From Candidatus Vondammii sp. HM_W22 (GTDB lineage: Bacteria > Pseudomonadota > Gammaproteobacteria > Chromatiales > Chromatiaceae): a stretch of DNA of 64,000 nucleotides. A model generated the notes under the pieces. It had not been told where the DNA came from. It saw only the letters and a list, made by a program, of their open reading frames with translations, and did no database searches. The DNA is taken from positions 1 through 64,000 of the forward strand of contig NZ_CP099567.1 in assembly GCF_022530855.2 (NCBI RefSeq), written 5' to 3'. The translations under genes and the position numbers were made by a program. Within the stretch, counting starts at the first letter, position 1. Each line of letters begins with the position of its first letter. Shown here piece by piece: positions 11,948 through 22,028 of the stretch.

Positions 11948-12370
11948 CTATTTTTTGTGGCTTACCGGCAGGGTGGCATTTTCCCACGCCAGCATACCGC
12001 CTTGCAGATTATAAACCTTTGCAAAGCCCGCATTGCGTAATTGTTTGCAGGTGGCACTGGATTGCGCTCCGGATCGACAGGCGACAATGATGGGGTTGTT
12101 TTTATGCTTTTCCAATTGTTGCAGCTGGTTCTTCAGTCCGCTGGCGGGGATGTTGAGAGCGTTAATAATGTGGCCCTTGGTAAAATCATTCATTGGCCGT
12201 ATATCGACCACTACAGCCTCTACCCGGTTTATTAGCTCTGTCGCCCGCAATGGCCGAACAGAGTTTTTTTCACTGGCGGCGAGTAGGTTCTGCGCCAGTA
12301 AAACGACAATAACAGCCAAGGCTGCAACAAGCCCTAGGTGGTTGCCGGTGAATTCGATGAGTTGTTCCAT
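11948..12370 (-). CDS. Membrane-anchored rhodanese-like protein (YibN type)
   Basis: A 140-residue protein with one N-terminal membrane segment (about 12-31) and a single rhodanese domain. DIRPMNDFTKGHIINALNIP is the CH2A-like region. The active-site loop is CRSGAQS, with catalytic Cys98. YNLQGGMLAW is near the end. Rhodaneses transfer sulfane sulfur; the physiological acceptor of YibN proteins is not established. It heads the run to secB and gpsA. In many relatives a glutaredoxin gene (grxC) lies between this gene and secB; here only 23 bases separate them, so grxC is absent from the operon. Confidence 0.88.
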   Translation of the reverse strand: MEQLIEFTGNHLGLVAALAVIVVLLAQNLLAASEKNSVRPLRATELINRVEAVVVDIRPMNDFTKGHIINALNIPASGLKNQLQQLEKHKNNPIIVACRSGAQSSATCKQLRNAGFAKVYNLQGGMLAWENATLPVSHKK

Positions 12371-12641
12371 AAAATTTCTAAAGGTCGCTGATGTTAATAG
12401 AGAGAGGCTATTCTAGCCCACATTCGATAGAGTGTGTGCATTCCCCCGCGCGTAGGAAGGAACAGTAAAAAATTATTTCGACAGGCCCGGCGGTAAAAAA
12501 ATAGAATAGGAAGCCCCCGTCTTCTGGTCGATTTACCGGACTTAGTGAAGGTATTTGCTCTGTTTAGGTATAAGAAACCGTAAGAATAGATGTCTAAAAA
12601 GCAATAAATCCCAATATTAGCCAGGCGGTCAAATATGCTTA

Positions 12642-13000
12642 CTAGGCGGCGTACTTCATGCGTGTCACATTGAAGTAACTTTTCACTCGTTTACTCGTCA
12701 GAGTTCAGTTCCGGTGAATAGGCAGGCAAGAAAAAGTAGACAATGCCGATTCGGTCGTAATCTTGGTTAGCATCTGATGGAAGTCTTTGAGGTCGTCTTC
12801 CGTCTTGATATTTTTAGCGGCCGCATGAGCGATCGCCTGTAGTTCTTTCTTGTTCATAGTGCCTATCCTCAACCACGCTTGGGTTTAATGATAGACAGTT
12901 ACACAGAATTCAGGACATCCTCAGTATCAGAAATACCTTTCCCGGTGTAGATTCAATCAGTGCCCTTAGGAATTTGATCAGCACTTTCGCATTCGTGGCT
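12642..13000 (-). pseudogene. IS630-family transposase remnant, interrupted
   Basis: Minus-strand pieces of an IS630-type DDE transposase. ATNAKVLIKFLRALIESTPG followed by KVFLIL lies at about 12917-13000. After an inserted fragment it resumes as IVYFFLPAYSPELNSDE near 12700-12750, and VKSYFNVTRMKYAA ends at TAG 12642-12644. The PAYSPELN motif surrounding the last catalytic Glu/Asp is diagnostic of IS630. A stop and frameshift follow SDE. The N-terminal half is missing; it ends exactly where IS256 element B begins. Confidence 0.72.
12752..12916 (-). mobile_element. Solo 5' end fragment of an IS256-family element
   Basis: Contains the same terminal repeat AGTTACACAGAA (12897-12908) and a 35-base stretch identical to the right end of IS256 element A, followed by the transposase start MNKKELQAIAHAAAKNIKTE. 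The similarity ends after about 165 bases, inside the IS630 remnant. It is therefore a fragment embedded within, or recombined into, the IS630 gene. Confidence 0.7.
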
Positions 13001-14383
13001 GAGTTATAACTGAAAGTGTTGTTTGAAGGGAATTGAAAAAAAGCGGGGTATCTGGTTGATTTGTTGTTGCGAGACATCAAAACAACCATTGGAGATACGC
13101 CACCACGAGTAAGAATAACGTTGTTAAGCTGGCAGGTCGAGATACGATTATCGATCCGCTGACAAAGTTGCTGAGAAGCGGTGCAGAGCAGTTGATCTGC
13201 CAGGCGGTGGAGGCCGAGCTGCTGGAGCTGTTGGCGGAGCACGTCGAGCGACGGACAGAGGATGGCAAGGCGGGTGTGGTGCGTAATGGTCACCTGCCAG
13301 CTCGTAAACTGCAGACAGGATTGGGGCCAGTCATGGTCAAGATCCCCAAAGTTCGCGCGAAGACCGGCGAGCCGGTGACGTTCCGATCAGCTCTGGTGCC
13401 GCCGTATGTACGCAAGACGAAGTCACTGGAAGCGGCGCTGGCGTGGCTCTATCTGAAGGGGATTTCCAGTGGAGAGATAGGTGAAGCCCTTAAAGTGCTG
13501 GTGGGTCCGGATGCAACAGGCTTGTCGGCCGGCACGGTGTCGCGTCTGAAGCAGGTCTGGGCAGAAGAATATCGGGGCTGGTGCGAAGAGCGTCTGGATA
13601 AGGGCCATTGGGTGTATGTGTGGGCAGACGGTGTCTACAGCGGACAGAGAGCAGACGAAGCTGTGTGCCCTGGTGGTGATCGGCGTGAATGAGCGTGGTG
13701 AGAAGCATTTTCTGGCAATTGAGGATGGTGTACGGGAGTCCACACAGAGCTGGTGGGAGGTACTGTTGAAACTGAAGTCACGCGGACTGACCCCGCCAAA
13801 ATTGGCGATCGGTGACGGTGCTATGGGGTTCCGGGCTGCGCTGGAGGAAGTGTATCCGGAGACGCGCCAGCAGCGCTGCTGGATGCACAAGACCATGAAC
13901 GTGCTGAACTGCCTGCCAAGGTCAGCTCAGCCGAAAGCGAAGCAGGCACTGCACAACATCTGGCAGTCGGAGACCCAGGCCGATGCGGAAAAGGCCTTTG
14001 ATCTGTTTATCAAAACGTATGAGCCAAAGTATCCGAAGGCTGCCATCTGTCTGCACAAAGACCGAGAGGAACTGATGGCTTTCTATCAATTTCCTGCGCA
14101 GCATTGGCAGAGCATTCGGACCAGCAATCCGATTGAATCCACCTTCGGGACAATCCGCCATCGAACCAGGCGTTCCAAGGGCTGCCTATCGCGTGACGGC
14201 ATGCTACACATGATGTTCAAACTCGGCCTGTGCGCCGAGAAGAAGTGGAGACGATTACGGGGTTTCGATTACCTGGCGAAGGTGATAAGCCGGAATCAAA
14301 TTTAAAGAGGGTGTTGAGGCAGCAAGAGTCGATCAGGTCGCCGCTTGATTCAACTGGCTAAACACCAGATTTGACTATAACTC
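13001..14383 (+). mobile_element. IS256-family element B
   Basis: About 1.38 kb with imperfect terminal inverted repeats starting GAGTTATA at both ends (13001-13008 and, on the minus strand, 14383-14376), followed by matching positions around TGTTT. It encloses one transposase gene on the plus strand. No target duplication is seen: the left flank is IS630 remnant and the right flank is IS3 remnant. Insertion was therefore probably followed by deletion or recombination. Confidence 0.72.
13168..14305 (+). pseudogene. IS256-family transposase, single frameshift
   Basis: Mutator-type transposase of a subgroup different from element A. The first frame runs TTG-LRSGAEQLICQAVEAELLEL to the catalytic motif YVWADGVYSG. 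A shift near 13650 moves the remainder to another frame: LCALVVIGVNERGEKHFLAI, then CWMHKTMNVLNCLPRS and TSNPIESTFGTIRHRT. Both parts together give a near-complete transposase of about 400 residues with all catalytic regions. Family-like sequence (KNNVVKLAGRDTIIDPLTKL) extends upstream of the TTG, so the true start is probably further 5', near 13060-13111. One frameshift is the only visible lesion. Confidence 0.82.
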
Positions 14384-15177
14384 AATAAATTCACGGCCAT
14401 TATCGACTTGAATCCTCAAGGGCTTATGCTTATTACAGAGTCGTAATTGCTCTATAGCATCCGCAACCTATTCTCCTTTTGTAGCACGATCAACCGCAAT
14501 AGCAACACATTCTCGGCTCAAATTATCGACTACAGTTAACGCTCTGATTCGTCGCCCATTGAATAGTTGATCGGCGACAAAACATACTCCAGCACTGATC
14601 AATATGAGAGAGCTCCGGTCTGTCCATCCGGTGTGCGGCGGCAACTCGACGCCTTGGTCGTTTGCGCCTTAGATTCAGGTCCTCCTCACGATAGATGCGC
14701 AACACACGCTTATGATTCATCCGCCAGCCTTCACGCTACAATAGAATGTGAATGCGTTGATAGCCATAACGAACACGGTCTTTGGCAATTTCACATACCC
14801 GGGATCGTAAAGCCGGATCATCATGCTTCCTGCTTTTGTGGCTATAATTGCTGCGGCTCATCTGAATGACTGTACAGGCCCGGCGGTTGCTAACCCGGTA
14901 ACTGTCCTGGAGAAAGGTAATCAAACGTCGACGCTTGGTCTGCAGCGCTTTTTTCGCACGACATCTATAGGCGACGATTCTTGTCCTCTAGTTGACGTAA
15001 ACTCCGTCGCTCTGAAACGCCTAAACCTCCAAACTTCTTTTTCCGATTGTAAAACGTCGCGTCCGATATTCCCATCTTGCGGCAGACCTCTGAAATCCGC
15101 GTTCCGCTTGCTTTCAGCTTAACGGATCCGCCAGAATTCTCTAATTTAGATCAGTACGGTTTTTAGGGAGGAGGTCA
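14384..15177 (-). pseudogene. Truncated IS3-family element (IS51-like) remnant
   Basis: Minus-strand remnant whose 5' end resembles an IS3 terminus (TGACCTCCTCCC, 15177-15166). OrfA pieces read RISEVCRKMGISDATFYNRK and KKFGGLGVSE. OrfB pieces read LQDSYRVSNRRACTVIQMSR, VRYGYQRIHILL-stop-REGWRMNHKRVLRIYREE, then HIDQCWSMF and CVAIAVDRATKGE-stop, and finally IQVDNGREFI. The gene is cut there by IS256 element B, so the last third including the catalytic Glu is gone. Several stops and frameshifts make it a dead element. Its outer end lies 129 bases upstream of metH. Confidence 0.75.
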
Positions 15178-15306
15178 GTATGGGGAGCCCATTCACACTG
15201 TTTCCATGAAGGCATTCGGAACTTACATCCTATCACTAAAGACAAAATTTCCCCAGCACCCCACAAAGCTCTATAATTACACACTTTTTCAGACCGGAAC
15301 GTTTCG
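15178..15306 (+). promoter_or_regulatory. metH upstream region with possible -10
   Basis: Only 129 bases separate the IS3 remnant from metH. A TATAAT hexamer at 15272-15277 could be a -10; the bases at the -35 position (TTCCCC) are poor. No B12-box-like sequence or long structured leader is seen, so a cobalamin riboswitch is not supported. The IS end may have displaced the native promoter. Confidence 0.3.
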
Positions 15307-18300
15307 ATGGCCGCTAACACCCAAGACCGCACTGAACAACTCAAGACCCTGCTTCAGCAGCGCATTCTGATTCTGGACGGTGCCATGGGAACCATGATCC
15401 AGCGCCACAAGCTGGAAGAAGCGGATTATCGCGGCGAGCGATTCGCTGACTGGGCCTCGGACCTGAAGGGCAACAACGATCTGCTTTCACTGACCCAGCC
15501 TGAGGTGATCAAAGATATCCACTTGGCCTACCTGAAGGCGGGCGCCGATGTTCTCGAGACCAATACTTTCAACGCTAACCGTATTTCCATGGCCGATTAC
15601 GCCATGGAGGAGCTGAGCTACGAAATCAATGTCGCCTCGGCAAAATTGGCCAGGCAGCTGGCAGACGCAGTCTCAACGCCTGACAAGCCCCGATTTGTGG
15701 CTGGTGTAATCGGGCCAACCGGCCGTACCTGTTCACTGTCACCGGAAGTGAATGATCCCGGCTTCCGGAATATCGCATTCGATGATCTGGTGGCCGCCTA
15801 CGCGGAGGCAACACGAGGTCTGATCGAGGGTGGTTCGGATATTCTGCTGATCGAGACCATTTTCGATACGCTGAATGCAAAAGCTGCAATCTTTGCCGTG
15901 GAGCAGGTGTTTGAGGAGGAGGCACTGAGACTGCCCATCATGATCTCCGGCACCATCACCGATGCCTCCGGACGTACACTGTCAGGCCAAACCACGGAGG
16001 CATTTTATAACTCTCTGCGCCACGCCCAGCCCATCTCCATTGGCCTTAACTGTGCCCTAGGACCGGATCAGCTGCGACAGTATGTCGAGGAGCTCTCCCG
16101 CATCGCAGAGATCCATGTCTCGGTACACCCCAATGCAGGCCTGCCCAATGAGTTTGGCCAGTACGACCTTGGTCCGGATGAGATGGCCCGGCAGATTGAC
16201 GAGTGGGCGGGCAGCGGCTTTCTTAATATCGTCGGCGGCTGCTGCGGCACCACTCCGGATCATATTCGTGCTATTGCAGAGACAGTGACCAACCACACCC
16301 CAAGAGCACTGCCGGAGATAGCGAAAGAGTGCCGGCTCGCCGGCCTGGAGCCCTTTAACATTGGCCAGGACGCCCTGTTTGTCAACGTGGGCGAGCGTGC
16401 CAACATCACCGGTTCCGCCGTTTTCAAGCGGCTGATCCTGGGCGAAGAGTATGAAAAGGCCCTAGATATCTGCCGCCTTCAGGTAGAGAACGGCGCCCAG
16501 ATTATCGACATCAATATGGATGAGGGGATGCTCGAATCCCGTGATGCCATGGTGCATTTTCTCAACCTGATCGCCTCAGAGCCTGATATTTCTAGAGTCC
16601 CGGTAATGATTGATTCCTCCAAATGGGAAATTCTGGAGGCGGGCCTGAAGTGCGTTCAAGGCAAATCCGTGGTCAACTCCATCTCCCTGAAAGAGGGAGA
16701 GGTACCCTTTATTCGCCATGCAAAACTGATCCGCTGTTATGGTGCGGCCGCGATCGTGATGGCCTTCGACGAAGAGGGACAGGCGGATACGCTGGGGCGA
16801 AAGATCGAAATCTGCCAGCGAGCCTACCGCATCCTCACTGAAGAGGTTGGCTTTCCCGCCGAGGATATTATCTTCGATCCGAATATTTTTGCCGTAGCCA
16901 CCGGCATCGAGCAGCACAACAACTATGGGGTGGATTTCATTGAAGCCACCCGTGAGATCAAGCGAACACTGCCACACGCCATGATCTCCGGCGGCGTATC
17001 CAACGTCTCCTTCTCGTTCCGCGGCAACAACCCTGTTCGTGAGGCGATTCACGCTGTATTCCTCTACCACGTCATTGGCGCCGGACTAGATATGGGTATT
17101 GTCAACGCCGGGCAACTGGCGATCTATGACGACCTGCCGGAAGAACTCCTCAATCGGGTTGAAGACGTGGTACTCAATCGCCGGGCCGATGCAACGGAGA
17201 GACTGCTTGAAGTCGCCGAAAAATACCGGGGAGATGGCACTGCCAGTGAACAGAAAATAGATCTGGAGTGGCGTCGATGGCCTGTCGCCAAACGCATAGA
17301 ACACGCCATGATCAAAGGCATCACTGAATATATCGAAGAGGATACCCGGGAAGCGCAGCAACAGGCAGAGCGCTCGCTGGATGTCATCGAAGGTCCGCTG
17401 ATGGATGGCATGAATGTGGTCGGCGACCTGTTTGGGGAAGGCAAAATGTTCCTACCCCAAGTGGTTAAATCCGCCCGCGTAATGAAGAAGGCTGTAGCCT
17501 GGCTTGAGCCTTACATAGAAGCGGAGAAGTCTGAAGCTTCCGCCAAATTCCAGGGAAAAATTCTGCTCGCCACAGTGAAAGGCGACGTCCATGATATTGG
17601 CAAAAATATTGTCGGTGTGGTGCTTCAATGCAATAGCTACGAAGTAATCGACCTCGGCGTCATGGTACCGGCTGAGACCATTTTACAGCGAGCCAGGGAA
17701 GAACAGGTCGATATCATCGGCCTCTCCGGCCTCATCACCCCCTCCCTGGACGAAATGGTGCACATGGCAGGGGAGATGGAGCGGCTGAATATGAAGATCC
17801 CGCTGTTGATCGGTGGTGCAACCACATCACTGATCCACACAGCGGTGAAAATTGAACCCAAGTACAGTGGTCCGGCGATCTATGTACCCGACGCATCGCG
17901 CGCCGTGGGAGTAGCCAGTAAACTGCTTTCGGAGAGCCATAGAACCCAGTACGTAGCGGAGACAAAAAAAGAGTATCAGGCCGCCCGGGAACGCCGGGCC
18001 AATCAGCAGCAGTCACGCTCTCTGATCTCTCTGGCCCAGGCGCAAGCCAATCCTCTGCCCATTGATTGGCAAAACTATACCCCTGCCTTACCCAACCAGC
18101 CCGGCATTCATCTGTTGAATGATATTCCTCTGGAATTAATCACCCCCTTTATCGATTGGACCTTCTTCTTCCACGCATGGGAGATGAAAGGGCGCTACCC
18201 GAGAATCCTGGATGATCCGGATAAAGGCGAAGAGGCCGGTAAACTGTTCGACGACGCCGAAGCCATGCTGAAGCAGATCATCAGTAATAAATGGCTGAGC

Positions 18301-18999
18301 GCCAATGCCGTGGTAGGTATTTTTCCTACAAATGCCAAAGGCGATGATATTGAGGTTTATAAGGATGAGAGCCGTAAGGAAGTGCTCACTCACTTCCATT
18401 TTCTGCGTAAGCAGGGTAAGCAGCCGACTGGAAAATTCAACGAGTCTCTGGCTGATTATGTGGCGCCGACAAAGAGCGGCGTGAAGGATTATATCGGTGG
18501 TTTTGCCTGTACCGCCGGTATTGGCATCGACGAGCATATCGCCCGATTCGAGGCGGACCATGATGACTACAGTGCCATTATGCTGAAAGCAATTGCAGAC
18601 CGGCTGGCCGAAGCCCTGACGGAATGGCTGCACCAGCATGTGCGGAAAGTGCTGTGGGGCTACGCCGCCGATGAAACACTCAGCAATGAAGCCTTGATCA
18701 AAGAGGAGTACAAAGGCATTCGCCCAGCCATAGGTTATCCAGCCAGCCCGGACCATACGGAGAAGGATATTCTATGGAATTTGCTGGCGGTGGAAAAAAA
18801 TACTGGCATCCAGCTTACCGAGTCAAAAGCGATGATTCCCACCGCCGCCGTCAGCGGCCTCTACTTCAGCCACCCTCAAGCACGCTATTTTGCCGTAGGC
18901 AAGATCGACAGGGATCAGCTGGAGTCCTACGCCGAACGTAAAGGTATGACCGTAGATGGGGCGGAACAGTGGCTGTGCTCGAACCTGGGATATAAATAA
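15307..18999 (+). CDS. metH: Cobalamin-dependent methionine synthase
   Basis: Transfers a methyl group from methyltetrahydrofolate to homocysteine through cobalamin. The 1230 residues contain all four modules. The homocysteine domain has zinc ligands Cys249 (GLNCALG) and Cys312/313 (GGCCGTTP). The folate domain contains [12 protein letters not shown] and [13 protein letters not shown]. The B12 domain carries the DxHxxG motif [12 protein letters not shown] (axial His about 762). The C-terminal activation domain (from about 900) carries the SAM-site region ACTAGIG in a background of KDYIGGF. The protein is full length and intact. The ribosome binding site is weak. It follows an IS graveyard directly. 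Confidence 0.97.
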   Translation: MAANTQDRTEQLKTLLQQRILILDGAMGTMIQRHKLEEADYRGERFADWASDLKGNNDLLSLTQPEVIKDIHLAYLKAGADVLETNTFNANRISMADYAMEELSYEINVASAKLARQLADAVSTPDKPRFVAGVIGPTGRTCSLSPEVNDPGFRNIAFDDLVAAYAEATRGLIEGGSDILLIETIFDTLNAKAAIFAVEQVFEEEALRLPIMISGTITDASGRTLSGQTTEAFYNSLRHAQPISIGLNCALGPDQLRQYVEELSRIAEIHVSVHPNAGLPNEFGQYDLGPDEMARQIDEWAGSGFLNIVGGCCGTTPDHIRAIAETVTNHTPRALPEIAKECRLAGLEPFNIGQDALFVNVGERANITGSAVFKRLILGEEYEKALDICRLQVENGAQIIDINMDEGMLESRDAMVHFLNLIASEPDISRVPVMIDSSKWEILEAGLKCVQGKSVVNSISLKEGEVPFIRHAKLIRCYGAAAIVMAFDEEGQADTLGRKIEICQRAYRILTEEVGFPAEDIIFDPNIFAVATGIEQHNNYGVDFIEATREIKRTLPHAMISGGVSNVSFSFRGNNPVREAIHAVFLYHVIGAGLDMGIVNAGQLAIYDDLPEELLNRVEDVVLNRRADATERLLEVAEKYRGDGTASEQKIDLEWRRWPVAKRIEHAMIKGITEYIEEDTREAQQQAERSLDVIEGPLMDGMNVVGDLFGEGKMFLPQVVKSARVMKKAVAWLEPYIEAEKSEASAKFQGKILLATVKGDVHDIGKNIVGVVLQCNSYEVIDLGVMVPAETILQRAREEQVDIIGLSGLITPSLDEMVHMAGEMERLNMKIPLLIGGATTSLIHTAVKIEPKYSGPAIYVPDASRAVGVASKLLSESHRTQYVAETKKEYQAARERRANQQQSRSLISLAQAQANPLPIDWQNYTPALPNQPGIHLLNDIPLELITPFIDWTFFFHAWEMKGRYPRILDDPDKGEEAGKLFDDAEAMLKQIISNKWLSANAVVGIFPTNAKGDDIEVYKDESRKEVLTHFHFLRKQGKQPTGKFNESLADYVAPTKSGVKDYIGGFACTAGIGIDEHIARFEADHDDYSAIMLKAIADRLAEALTEWLHQHVRKVLWGYAADETLSNEALIKEEYKGIRPAIGYPASPDHTEKDILWNLLAVEKNTGIQLTESKAMIPTAAVSGLYFSHPQARYFAVGKIDRDQLESYAERKGMTVDGAEQWLCSNLGYK

Positions 19000-19138
19000 T
19001 CCCGATAACATCCAGGTTGACGTACTCTCAAGTGAATAATAAATTTGCCGTCTAAAATAAAATCGGAACGGGTGGTTCGAATGAATTTGAACCGAATATA
19101 ACAACCCGGCAACCAGAATCCATCCAAAAGAGTTACAC

Positions 19139-19597
19139 ATGCTTAAACCCGGTGATCGAGCCCCGGATTTCGAGCTGCCAAGCGCTGACCTGGAGATGAC
19201 CCTGTCTGCGAATTTCGTCGGCAAAAACAATATGGTTCTCTACTTTTATCCAAAAGATACCCCGGCTGCACCATGGAAGCGATTGACTTCTCAGATCTCC
19301 TGGATGAGTTTCAGGCGCTCAATACTGGAATCTTCGGCATCAGCAGAGACAATTGTCTCTGCCATGGAGATTTCCGCGACAAACATGGCCTCACTATTCT
19401 CCTGCTGGCCGATATCGATGGCGTGCTCAGTGAATCTATGATGTATGGCGGGAAAAGAGGCCCATGGTGAAAGGCGCATAGGAATGCTCAGATCCACGTT
19501 CATCATCGACAGACAAGGCATTATCCGCCATGCACTCTATGACATAAAGCCCAAGGGACATGCCGCAGAGGTGCTTGAACTGGTTAAAGCTCTTTAG
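19139..19597 (+). pseudogene. bcp: Broken peroxiredoxin (Bcp/PrxQ type)
   Basis: Thiol peroxidase of the bacterioferritin-comigratory family that reduces hydroperoxides. The start MLKPGDRAPDFELPSADLEM and the segment VLYFYPKDTP are normal. The next bases then encode the active-site PGCTMEAIDFSDLLDEF in a different frame, so one base is missing exactly before the peroxidatic cysteine. The frame continues to GLTILLLADIDGVLSES, is disturbed again near 19440-19480, and ends in a third segment: LRSTFIIDRQGIIRHALYDI through VLELVKAL. At least two further shifts are needed. The sum, about 152 residues, is the normal family length. Confidence 0.8.
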
Positions 19598-19691
19598 GCA
19601 ATCGCCACACCCTCCAGTGCACAGTCTTATTGAGAAGCGACCCCATGTTGATATAAGGTGTTGATAATAAAAACTCATCTACCTACCTATA

Positions 19692-22016
19692 GTGAAGCTC
19701 CGCACTCAAATATTACTGTTCTTTTTTCTGTTCGCACTCACACCCTTGCTTTTGGCAGTAGTGATCAACCTGCCGTTGGTACTGGAGCGGATGGAACGCT
19801 TCTACCACGAAGCCCATTTGCAGAACCTGCAGGCAGACTTTCGTGACCTCGACCAGCATCTGGCCAGCCGTAACGAAATGGTCCGCCTGCTGGCCAAGCT
19901 GCCGGAACCAGGCATGGCTCTCGACGCAGCCCAACAAGGTATTGATGAAAAACTTGATTTGGCAAGAGCTAGGTACATCCAATGGATGAACCAAATTCTC
20001 AAAGACCAACTGGATATAGTGCAGATTGTTTTTTTCGACAACGTCGGCCATGAGCGTTTCTGGCTGGACCGGGACAAATCAACCCAAGAGTGGCAACCCA
20101 CGACCCGGCGCCCAGCGGTGCCTTCAGATGAGTTTTTCAAAGCCGCCATGAAAGTTGATTATGGCCAAGTCGTTATCAGCTCCATCAGCCTGGACCCCGA
20201 AGCTGGCGCCGAAGACCCACGGCGCTTCATGACCCTGCGGCTAATCAGCCCGATCAGCCACAGCAACAATACACCCGCCATCGGTGCCGTTATGATAAGC
20301 ATTGATGTGGGTGGCATGGCACGCTATTACCACAACACACTTTGGGTTCACAATAGTGGCAATTTTCTGAAACACCCTGACCCGGCAGCCCCCTCCGGCA
20401 GCGCCTTTGAGCGATACCCCGAACTTGAGCCGATCTTTGCCACCGGCAAGCCGGCACTTTGGGAGCGTGATGGGCAGCAGATCATGTGGGTACCCATGTT
20501 TCTCACAGAGCACTCTGGCGCACTCTGGGTGGGACGCCCCGTAGACCCTTCACCCATTGTCGAGTTTCGAAACGCCCTTACTCTACGCGTGCTCAGTATT
20601 ATTTTTATTCTCACCGTCGTCACTTGGTTTGCTTCACACTGGCTGGCTAAGCGTGCAGCAAGAATGAGCCAGGAACTCACTGAAGGTATTCAGCATGTGC
20701 TGAAGAATGAAGAGGGGTTCGAGCTTCACTGGAAAGGCCCGAAAGAGGTAAAAAACCTAGGGGATAGTCTCTCCCGGCTGGCGGCAGAACACGGCCGCAA
20801 TACTCGCAACTTGCGCGCCCACGCAAAAGAGCTGGAAGAATCCAATCGCTATAAGTCGCAATTTCTGGCCAATGTGAGCCATGAGCTGCGCACACCCCTG
20901 AACTCGATCCTGCTGTTATCGAAACTACTGAGCGATAAAAACAGCGGACTCCCCCTGGACCAGCAGAAACAGGCAAGCGTCATCCATGAGGCAGGATCTG
21001 ACCTGCAGGCGCTCATTGACAATATCCTGGATCTTTCCCGAATCGAGGCACGCCGCACCGTCTTCAATCTGGAAAGTATAGAACTCACCACCCTGCTGAA
21101 AAGCCTGGTGGAACTGGTGCAGCCACAATTTGACACCAAAGGCATCGACCTCATCCTTGATATAGAGGCCGATGCACCAAAACGGGTGATATCCGATTCG
21201 GACAAAGTTCGCCAAATCCTGAAAAACTTCCTCTCCAATTCGGTTAAATTCACCCGCACCGGAAAGGTCATTATCCGCCTGGAAGCCATCGAAAAAACAC
21301 CTTCCTGTGGCTGCGAACTGTGTATCAGCGTGGAGGATAGCGGCATCGGCATACCGGCAGATAAGCATGAGCAAGTTTTCGAGGCCTTCAAGCAGGCCGA
21401 CGGATCCACCAACCGGTGCTACGGGGGAACCGGTCTCGGGCTCAGCATCAGCCGTCAACTGGCCCAGATGCTGGGAGGCGAAATTGAACTCCAGAGCCAT
21501 GAAAGTGAGGGCAGTACCTTCTCGTTATTGCTTCCCTTGGAGTTCAACCGTGATCAGCTGGAACAAGAAGATATTCAGGAAATTCCGGGGAAACCCGACT
21601 CATCCCGCAAACAGGCGGAGTCACCCAAGGCGAATCTGGGAGAACACCAAATTCTGGTGGTGGACGATAATGTCCAGAATTTGCTGGCCATTACCCCACT
21701 GCTGGAAGGCTGGGGACTGAGTGTAACGGCAGCTGAAGATGGTAACGAAACACTGGAAGTACTTGATGAGGATGGCTTATTCGCTCTGGTCTTGATTGAC
21801 ATCATGGCGCCCAGTACCAATGGCTGTGATACGATCAAGCGGATCAAAGCGCAGGAACAACATCAGCAATTGCCCGTTGTCGCCCTGATTGCCGAAGCGG
21901 ATGCAAAAGCACACGCTGCCTGTCTGAAAGCAGGAACCGACGATTTCATCATTAAACCGGTCAATCCGGATGCACTGCACACGTTGCTAACCAGGCACCT
22001 GACAGAAGATGGATAA
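19692..22016 (+). CDS. Membrane hybrid sensor histidine kinase
   Basis: Two-component kinase of 774 residues starting at GTG. A first membrane segment lies at about 6-28, a periplasmic sensor region at 29-297 and a second membrane segment at 298-316. A HAMP-like/coiled linker precedes the HisKA domain with SHELRTPLNS (phospho-His397). The HATPase domain shows NFLSNSVKFT, DSGIGIP and GGTGLGLSIS. A C-terminal receiver has VVDDN at 656-660, the phospho-Asp703 in LIDIMAP and Lys755. Receivers normally read DIMMPxMDG; here it is IMAPSTNG. The signal is unknown: the sensor domain has no obvious ligand motif. It is 12 bases from the response-regulator gene downstream and probably forms a phosphorelay with it. 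Confidence 0.9.
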   Translation: MKLRTQILLFFFLFALTPLLLAVVINLPLVLERMERFYHEAHLQNLQADFRDLDQHLASRNEMVRLLAKLPEPGMALDAAQQGIDEKLDLARARYIQWMNQILKDQLDIVQIVFFDNVGHERFWLDRDKSTQEWQPTTRRPAVPSDEFFKAAMKVDYGQVVISSISLDPEAGAEDPRRFMTLRLISPISHSNNTPAIGAVMISIDVGGMARYYHNTLWVHNSGNFLKHPDPAAPSGSAFERYPELEPIFATGKPALWERDGQQIMWVPMFLTEHSGALWVGRPVDPSPIVEFRNALTLRVLSIIFILTVVTWFASHWLAKRAARMSQELTEGIQHVLKNEEGFELHWKGPKEVKNLGDSLSRLAAEHGRNTRNLRAHAKELEESNRYKSQFLANVSHELRTPLNSILLLSKLLSDKNSGLPLDQQKQASVIHEAGSDLQALIDNILDLSRIEARRTVFNLESIELTTLLKSLVELVQPQFDTKGIDLILDIEADAPKRVISDSDKVRQILKNFLSNSVKFTRTGKVIIRLEAIEKTPSCGCELCISVEDSGIGIPADKHEQVFEAFKQADGSTNRCYGGTGLGLSISRQLAQMLGGEIELQSHESEGSTFSLLLPLEFNRDQLEQEDIQEIPGKPDSSRKQAESPKANLGEHQILVVDDNVQNLLAITPLLEGWGLSVTAAEDGNETLEVLDEDGLFALVLIDIMAPSTNGCDTIKRIKAQEQHQQLPVVALIAEADAKAHAACLKAGTDDFIIKPVNPDALHTLLTRHLTEDG

Positions 22017-22028
22017 AAGCAGAACCGT

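Noticed and set aside
8617-12912. A 35-base identical repeat as phage or island attachment sites
   Set aside because: Both copies are the terminal sequence of the same IS256 element type, which explains the identity without invoking site-specific integration.
15178-15306. Cobalamin riboswitch upstream of metH
   Set aside because: The spacer is only 129 bases and shows no B12-box-like motif or long stem structures.
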